In this document: piece by piece, positions 57,517 to 64,000 of the stretch | Layout: the number at the start of each line of letters is the position of its first letter | Numbering within the stretch: the first letter of the stretch is position 1 | Assembly: GCA_017979445.1 (NCBI GenBank) | Contig: CM030714.1 | Coordinates: forward strand, 4,340,001-4,404,000 | DNA length: 64,000 bases | Direction of reading: 5' to 3' | From: Akebia trifoliata | Taxonomy: Eukaryota; Streptophyta; Magnoliopsida; Ranunculales; Lardizabalaceae | Translations under genes and position numbers: made by a program | The notes under the pieces: model-generated | Databases searched by the model: none | What the model saw: the letters and a program-made list of their open reading frames with translations, nothing else | What the model was told of the DNA's origin: nothing

Positions 57517-58582
57517 CTAGAAACATTGACTAAGTTGAAGATCGATTTTGGATTTTGGGGGAAAATTTTGATTAAGTTGAAGATCGATTTTGTTCAAAAG
57601 AACCCAACTACAAATCCGATCCATGCGCCTTCCCACAAAATCCATGGTTCCTCCTCCTCCTTCATTATATAATTTGGTGGACTTAGTATGTGACATGGAA
57701 CATGAATTTGTTTCCCACACAACCCCTTGTTATTGGTAGAAGAATTGATATCGTTCATTATATCCATTTGATAACCCTCCGGAATATGACCATCAAGTCC
57801 ATTATTGCTTACATTCAGTGTAGTAAGTTGTGTGAGATCCTTGAATGTTTGTGGAATTACACAATAAAGCTTGTTATTTGATAAGTCTAAACGCTCTATA
57901 TTTTCAAATCCTGGCCTCCAAAGCTCTCGGGGATTCTCCCAGAGAGTTTGTTATATGAAATGTTGAGTGATTTAAGACCTCTAAGACAACCTAAAGAAGA
58001 TGGGATCTCACCAAACAATTGATTTCTTGACAAGTCGAGCAAGCTTTACAAATTTAGGCTCTTGCTAGATAGATTTTGAAACATGCTCTTTCAATTCATG
58101 TTTGTGCCACTTACTCCAAAAAAATATGTTTCAAATGTCTTGTCGATGAAGGATCCTTCCATAGGATCAAAATTATCAAGGGCCTTTTTCATCCCGGTAA
58201 GATTTCCAAACGTCCGTGGGATTTTTCCGTGGAGATTGTTGCCAGAAAGATCAAGTATTGATGATTAATTAGATTGGATAGAAGATGGGATATTGATCCA
58301 TGCAAGTAATTTTCCCTTAAGATTAGAACTTTTAAACCCGAGATTCGAGAGATGAAGTTTGGTACCTCACCCGAAATTTCATTGTCATGGAGATCAAGAT
58401 ATTGGAGTTTTTCCATTGTAGTCAAATTCTGTGGTAGGCGGCCTGAGAATCTGTTTTTGCCAAACTTAACTGTATGTACATACCTTCCAAAATTTACTGG
58501 AACATCACCAGAGAAATTGTTGGAGGAGAGGTCCAAGTAAGAAGAAGAAGAAGAGCAATAATGATGGTTGTGATTTGGCCAT
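57517..58582 (-). pseudogene. LRR receptor-like protein RLP3, internally deleted pseudogene
   Basis: The ATG at 58582 starts MAKSQPSLLLFFFFLL, a signal peptide like that of RLP1. At about 58537 it is joined directly to mid-LRR sequence (YLDLSSNNFSGDVPVNFG) in another frame, so the N-cap and about the first 450 residues, including the intron, are missing. The remaining LRRs (GRLPQNLTTMEKLQYLDLHD, ISGEVPNFISRISGLKVLIL) align with RLP1 residues about 476 onward but carry further frameshifts near 58260 and 57910. The end (WEGAWIGFVVGFFW region, 57590-57650) is recognisable. A 30-bp direct repeat (AAGTTGAAGATCGATTTTG) lies at the very 3' end. Confidence 0.85.
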
Positions 58583-59266
58583 GGATTGATTGATGGGTTT
58601 CTTTTGATCTCTTTTGCTTTGGCAAGAGAGGATACAGTTTCCACACCCCTCTTATAGAACTACATTTTCTTTCACTCTCTATTTTTCTTCAACAAGTCCG
58701 AGTCGCCTTGGGTCAATGTGTTTCAAATTTCAATTTCAATTTCAAACAAGGGAAAAAAAGAAAGAAAGATGCATGGGTGCATGGCTTTACTTTAAATAAT
58801 TAATTTCTGTCATCTTCCCACGTTGCAAAGTGTGTCTTTGAGATCGGTTCACACAACGATTGCATGATCAATTGAAAATATATTTCAAATATAATAATAA
58901 TAATAATAATTTTTTTATTTATAAATAGTAGATGGCATCAATGTTCAAAGTTCAAACGGGCATATATTACAACTATAACGATTAATGTATGATCTAAATT
59001 TTGTGTAATTATTTTAAAAATTTTAATATAATTTTGTATCATTTAATATATTGCATTATAAGGATTTTTTTTTAATTTAACAAAATATTTTCCAAGGCAA
59101 CTTTGTACTTTGTAGATAACATAATAAAAGAGATATTTATGTAATTTTAAAAAAGTTAAAAATTAACCAAAGTAATTCCACTAATCGTGAGATGATAATT
59201 TTATTTGTTTTGATAGAAACGACGTCTTTACTCTCATAATGAGAGAAGGCGGTGTAGAAGTGGTTC
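58583..59266. other. RLP3 upstream and intergenic
   Basis: 58590-58790 is the RLP-type 5' flank (TTTGGCAAGAGAGG, CAACAAGTCCGAGTCGCCTT). An (ATA)n run lies at 58889-58908. No gene. Confidence 0.45.
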
Positions 59267-59506
59267 CAGAGGCGGATTTATAATGGAGGCACTTGCCCCC
59301 ACAAGAATTTTCAAAGTCTGAATTTGCGAGCTATTATGATAGATTTTAAGAGATAAAAAAATCTATCACGATTGTCCTCACAATTTTTTTTTTTCACTTT
59401 TAATTATCCTAACAACTTTTTTGTTTCACTCAATCTTAATTGTCCCCACAAAAAAATTTCTACTCATGGTTGCTCCCACATGAGCTAAATCTTGGCTCCA
59501 CCCCTG
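59267..59506. mobile_element. hAT-type MITE, 240 bp
   Basis: Left end CAGAGGCGGATTTATAATGG, right end (inverted) CAGGGGTGGAGCCAAGATTT. 8-bp flanks AGTGGTTC (59259-59266) and AGTGATTC (59507-59514) differ at one base. The CAGGGGYGGAGCC-type end and 8-bp TSD fit hAT. Confidence 0.85.
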
Positions 59507-60046
59507 AGTGATTCGACACCAAGATTTGGATTTCAGAACTATCCCTAACTTTACATTTAAAGTTGATATAATTATGGTTATTTTGGTAAAAAAAAAACAA
59601 AGAAAATTGGAATCAGTCTTATAAGCATATGTGTATTTATTTTTAAAATTACAAAAATATCATTCTTACTATCTTTTAATTAATATTTTTAAATTACAAA
59701 TAAGCCCTTCTAATACATGGTCCTTTGCACATGCCACATTCTAGTTGATAATAATGAAATTAAATGCAAATGTGGTGGCATTTTAGGTCTTCCAAATTTT
59801 GATGGCTAACCACTTCACTCTAGCTTCTCTTAATGTAACAGTGAAAGTTTAAAATAATAGATGCTACCACCATAAAATCTCATCTTGAAATTTTAGTATC
59901 AAATATAATCTAATGAAAAAAATGTTGGCATTTTGGTGGGAAAAAAAAATACATAATAATAAATAGACTTACTTATCAAACAAGCATTGAAAATTGTGAA
60001 ATTCTCATTTCACCGTACTATTCATTTTATTTTCACAAAAGATAAA
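59507..60046. other. AT-rich intergenic, no gene
   Basis: Nothing recognisable. Confidence 0.5.
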
Positions 60047-60405
60047 GGGTAAATTACCATTTTGAGATATGAAAATGAGTTATTTACGATTCCGACTCAT
60101 TATTCCTTTTAATTATCAAAACGTCGAGGATCATGTTTTTGTTAAAAAAAAAAAAAAAAAAATTCAGAATGATAACGAATTTGATGGTTTTAAAAGTGAC
60201 TATTTCACAGATTTAAAGTGACAATTTTTTACGTTTAAAATAACTATTCCAATTAGTCACTTTAAACCTGTTAAATAGTCACTATAAAAACCTTTGAATT
60301 CATTATCGTTCACGTTTTGGTAATTAAAATGAATAGTGAGCTAAAATCGTAAATTCGTCAAAAGTTGATCACTTTTTCATAAATATCCCAAAGATAAATT
60401 ACCTT
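60047..60405. mobile_element. Foldback (palindromic) element
   Basis: The two halves are inverted copies: ATAACGAATTTGATGGTTTT / ACCTTTGAATTCATTATCGT, TTAATTATCAAAACGT / ACGTTTTGGTAATTAA, and outer GGTAAATTACC / GATAAATTACC. The centre holds TAAAGTGAC / GTCACTTTA pairs. A half of similar sequence (GAATTACCATTTTGTGAGTTG ... TTAATTATCAAAACATGAA) lies at about 40430-40515 inside the Harbinger insertion in RLP2. Confidence 0.65.
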
Positions 60406-61088
60406 TTTAGAACTATAATATTTCACTTAAGGTGGGGAAAAATTCGAGTTTTATAAAGTGATTTTTTTAACCGTTTACTAGATCTAAAGCATGGTAAATA
60501 TTTAATGTTGTATAAAATATTAATTTCTTGCCCTCGAGTGAAATATTTTAATTTTAAAAATATTAATTTATCATTTTTGAAATTAAAGTGATTAGTGCAC
60601 TGAAACAGGAATTTGACAAAATTTCTACCCTTCCTGATAGTTTTCCCATGCACATGCGATTCACATGGATTGTTCAATACTCTTTAAAAATTACATTAAA
60701 CTTTTTACCTAAGTAGGGAAATTCTTTTCTGATTAGTTTCCAATGACGATATTTATTCTAACCTTTGAAATGTATATCTTTTTATCCAACTTGTAAGTAT
60801 ATTTAGTACGTCTTAAGATCTTTTTTATTATTATTCAAAATTATTTGTTTGGTAGCAATTGGAGATAATTTTTAACTTAAATATTAATTTTTCTTGTCGT
60901 GAACTTCTTGATATTAATCTGATGTTAAAGAAAACGAACAAATTAGCCTATCTTGGGTTTGTTCAATTTAGAGGAGTTTACGTAAATAATACTTGGATTT
61001 GGGGTTTGCTTCGTAATTATTCAATAATCAATATTAGTAAAATTAAAATCATTGTAATAATTTTATTTCCTTTTGATAGAGTTTCTTG
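60406..61088. other. Intergenic, no gene
   Basis: Short ORFs only, none with recognisable similarity. Confidence 0.45.
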
Positions 61089-61377
61089 CACAATGTGAAA
61101 AAGGCTCAAATTTGATGGCTTTGGACTGTCAAATTTCATAAAATTCGATGGACCAAAAGGTCGAATTGGTGTCGAATTTTTCATTGTCAATTTTTTTTTT
61201 CGGCGGGTCGAAACTGTCAAATTAGTGAAGGATGGGAGAAATTCGACAACTTTAAGCCGTCAAATTTGAAAACATCAAGAATTTCGACGGTCCTAAACCG
61301 TCAAAATTAGATTTCTAAAATTCGTGAGCCTTGGCCTGTCAATTTTTTCTGTCGAATTATTCATTTTTCACGTAGTG
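61089..61377. mobile_element. Small CACTA-type MITE
   Basis: The right end, inverted, is CACTACGTGAAAAATGAATA, the CACTA superfamily signature. The left end is CACAATGTGAAAAAGGCTCA, a diverged version. Internal subterminal motifs TTCGACGG, CCGTCAAA and TGTCGAATT are repeated in both orientations. The expected 3-bp TSD is not exact (TTG / TTT). Confidence 0.7.
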
Positions 61378-62379
61378 TTTGTTTGTTTTTTAATAAATTA
61401 ATATACTTTGTACAGAATTTATTAGTTACTAAAATACTTATTTATTATATTAATTTTTTTTATATACTTTAATATAACTATTTTTTTCTCTTTCCTACAA
61501 TTTCTTAATTAATAAAAATACTATTTTAATTAATTAAAAAATTAGATAGACTCAATTTTTTTAATAAATTTAATTTAATTTAATTTTATAGAATACAATT
61601 TCGATCACGTTTGAGTTGAAAACTCATTTTTCCAAAGAAAAATGCTAAACTGGCTTCCTTGGACACTACTTTCAATATTGTGCAAACGTGGAAGTGTGCA
61701 AAGAACTATATATTTTCCTCATTGTATCACGAGGAAAAATATTTATGATCCTCTGCACATTGCAAGGTCAACACAATGATGAGAGGATCCTCGATTTGTA
61801 GTAGTTATTTCATGTAATACTCTATAGTGCTTAATTAATGGTTGAGATATAGTTATGTTGAAAGCAAAATAATACATCAAGCCTCTAACGTTCATGATCT
61901 AGATCAAATTTGTAGAAAAGAAAAACACATATACTTGATCAGAGGCTTAGAAAATGGACAATCACTTCAGGATGCTCCAAACTCCCTGCTTGCTAGACCA
62001 TGTAAATTTTATTTTAGTTTATCATTTTAACCTTAAAAAAGATATTAAAATTTTATTTTATGCATCTTCAAATAAAAATCCTTTCTATACCCAATCTTTT
62101 TATTCTTCTTTTTTTTTTCTTAGAATTAATACTTGGACCATGGGACTCGAAGTAATTTTTGAGATAAATATCTAAGATGGCTCCTAGTGTGGATTCGAAT
62201 TCAAAACTTTCGCTTGGCCATGGATATCTCACTAACCCTAAGGGGAAGTTCTTTTTTGCTCACAGCTTACAAAAGTCCGGGTAACGCCAATTATATGTAT
62301 CCACGTGTATTGAATGGCATCCCTAATTTACAAAATTACCCTTACTTGCTTGACTTCCAACAAACACATGAATCCACGT
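61378..62379. other. AT-rich intergenic, no gene
   Basis: No supported gene. The short ORFs at 61842-62417 have no recognisable features. Confidence 0.45.
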
Positions 62380-62505
62380 ATATTTTCTTTGTTTTTTCTT
62401 CTTCTTCGGTAAGTTAAGTCGTCTTGGGCCAATTTGTTTCAATTTCAAAAAGGAAAATAAAGAAGAAAAAGATGCATGGAGTGTTTGACTGAAATTGGTT
62501 GAGTG
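62380..62505. repeat. RLP upstream-flank remnant
   Basis: AAGTCGTCTTGGGCCAATTTG ... AAGAAGAAAAAGATGCATGG parallels AGTCGCCTTGGGTCAATGTG ... AAAGAAAGATGCATGG upstream of RLP3 (58690-58780), so another RLP unit edge lay here. Confidence 0.55.
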
Positions 62506-62689
62506 GTTTCCAGAAAAAGGAAAAAAAAGAAAAACATTTTTTCTTAATTACACATTGGTTTCATATTTACCAAGCAGTAGTTTTCATTTTCTGTTTCATA
62601 TTTATGGTGAAGTAAATAATGAAATAGATTATCTTACATGCTTGGTCAGAGTTGGATGAACTGCTAATGTTGAAAACTTTTCTCCTTCA

Positions 62690-62904
62690 AATTATATTTT
62701 TGGAACAAACAAAACTTTTTTTCTTTTTCTTTTTTTGACTATACTATCAAGTATATCAAGTTGTTTCAATCTAATTCTATTGCTCCAAATTATATTGACA
62801 AAATTTATCATAGAAGGATGTAGTGATCATGTACTAATTTTTTTTCTGTTGATAATTTTGCTTGTATTATCTTTCTCGTGTTATTAACTTGCTTTGTTGC
62901 GCTC
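62690..62904 (+). pseudogene. Scrap of the unknown gene (intron 6)
   Basis: Matches 53985-54152 of the intact gene, all within intron 6: GACTATACTATCAAG, ACAAAATTTATCATAGAAGG, TTATTAACTTGCTTTGTTGC. It is cut at 62904 by the LTR that follows, so the next exon, if it ever existed here, lies beyond the retrotransposon and outside the window. Confidence 0.7.
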
Positions 62905-63494
62905 TGTTAGACTTACTTTAAAGAGTGACCCAATCGGCCTAAACATTTTAGATGTTTTATACAAATTAAATTGGATTCTAATTAAAGAGTTGTCAAATAT
63001 TATGGAAACCCACAAGTCTTTGGAATTAGAAAGAATCCTCAATATTGGGTTTTAATAGGAAACATTGATGGTAAGGAATCATACTAAAAGAGGAACTCTT
63101 GTCCCTTTACTCTTTACTATGTAAGAATGGATTAACACCCCTATTAGGTATCAATAACAATCATCAAAGAAACAAAAACAAGAAGACACTCTTTAGGTTA
63201 TTGGGATAATCCATCAAGAACGACAACTATTGATTGATCCAAATGGTAGAGAAAGAGGAGAAGGTGAGTCTAGTAGTCATAGAAGAGAAGAATCATTAAA
63301 GGGGAATCTCATTCACTTGCATAACAAGTCATCAAGTTCATATCGGATTGCAATGTCGCAAGGTATGCTTTCTAATATCTTTTAATAGTACGAGCATGAC
63401 AATGATAAAGATTCTTGAGATATATGTTTAGATAAAACTATCAAAGATTTTTTGTATGTTCATGGATATTTTGTATATAACGAAATATATAACA
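62905..63494 (+). mobile_element. 5' LTR of a Copia-type retrotransposon
   Basis: A 590-bp block starts TGTTAGACTTACTTTAAAG and ends AAATATATAACA, so the ends TGTTA/TAACA are inverted. A primer-binding site follows two bases later. The element continues out of the window; its second LTR and the target duplication (expected to repeat GCTC or CGCTC) are not visible. Confidence 0.85.
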
Positions 63495-63496
63495 TG

Positions 63497-63508
63497 TGGT
63501 ATCAAAGC
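63497..63508 (+). other. Retrotransposon primer-binding site
   Basis: TGGTATCAAAGC closely matches TGGTATCAGAGC, complementary to the 3' end of initiator methionine tRNA as used by most plant Copia elements. Confidence 0.85.
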
Positions 63509-64000
63509 ATAGGTTAAAGAATCTATATATCTTGGATTTAATGATTCCTTGGTTGTGCCCTCTTGCTTAAATATTTATGCATAATATTTAACCTTTTCGA
63601 TTTGATAGAAGTCACCATTTTATTGCATATTAATATGAAATTAAACCCATAATTGCTCATTGAGTTTTCATGCAAAATCGCGATTTAAGATTTATAGGTT
63701 TTCTTGAAAAAAATTATGATATTCATATTTATGGGTTTTCACTCAAAATTAACGATTTTCAGATTATGAGGTTTCACCCAAATTGAGATTTTCAGATTTA
63801 TGGGTTTATCCAAAAAAATAACAATTTTTTCTTTCTCCAGATTTTTGGATCATTCTCAATTTGCTATTCTTAACCTTGAAAAATTAAAAAGGAGAATACC
63901 AATTGGATTAATTGGATGTCAAGCCAAACCTATCTTGTACCGAAAATATTTTTAATTTTTTATTTTTTATTTGCATGAATCTTGATTATTAGTGTGATTA
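63509..64000 (+). mobile_element. Start of the Copia internal region
   Basis: AT-rich leader between the primer-binding site and the expected gag gene, with loosely repeated phrases such as TTCAGATTATGAGGTTTCAC and TTCAGATTTATGGGTTTATC. No gag coding frame has begun by the window end. Confidence 0.6.

Overview
The window is nuclear DNA of a eudicot plant, and the species cannot be named from the sequence. Genes are split by GT-AG introns (one probable GC-AG). Intergenic DNA is AT-rich and full of transposons, and the host genes are an LRR receptor-like protein (RLP) family and a chloroplast-type unknown protein. I recognised no tRNA, rRNA, CRISPR or bacterial feature.

Layout. 1-690 is a hierarchical AT-rich satellite. 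1304-4221 is a PIF/Harbinger transposon with a Myb-like ORF1 and a DDE transposase, both apparently open; its right end is visible but its left end is not. From about 5053 the window is a tandem segmental duplication. The repeating unit is [unknown gene on +] - [spacer] - [RLP on -] - [RLP scraps] - [spacer]. Unknown-gene copies are at 5319-8448 and 20662-23771, both exon 1-3 pseudogenes, and at 48037-54481, eight exons and about 649 codons, apparently intact. RLP copies are at 10864-13355 (intact, 805 aa), 37240-42820 (interrupted by a 3.1-kb Harbinger-type insertion but otherwise open) and 57517-58582 (deleted pseudogene). Shorter RLP scraps lie near 14.7, 15.5, 44.3, 45.1 and 62.4 kb. A scrap of the unknown gene's intron 6 lies at 62.7 kb and is cut by the LTR of a Copia retrotransposon that runs out of the window.

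The most unusual content is a set of about 17 foldback elements (about 330-540 bp when complete). They share palindromic subterminal arms and a terminal motif of the form GGGNNCGTTC, and nearly all are flanked by (TA)n microsatellites. Comparing the three duplicated spacers gives a filled site and two empty sites for one element, so insertion into or beside (TA)n is seen directly. A nest of them (23951-34886) separates pseudogene copy 2 from its RLP partner. Inside that nest is a 7.66-kb element (24931-32587) with roughly 450-550-bp terminal inverted repeats, a related terminal motif and the same (TA)n flanks. It carries intron-containing host-gene fragments (a trichome-birefringence-like acetyltransferase and a kinesin-light-chain-related TPR protein) and a nested solo LTR with a perfect 5-bp target duplication. 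This looks like a Pack-type element of a microsatellite-targeting transposon group.

Other mobile DNA: a small family with ends CATGGTTTT and perfect 8-bp target duplications (46534-47017, 55506-55726), a hAT-type MITE (59267-59506), a CACTA-type MITE (61089-61377), a TIR element in intron 5 of the intact gene, and an antisense LINE tail in intron 1 of all three unknown-gene copies. Only the intact unknown gene and the first RLP look like functional host genes. The rest is duplicated, decayed or mobile DNA.
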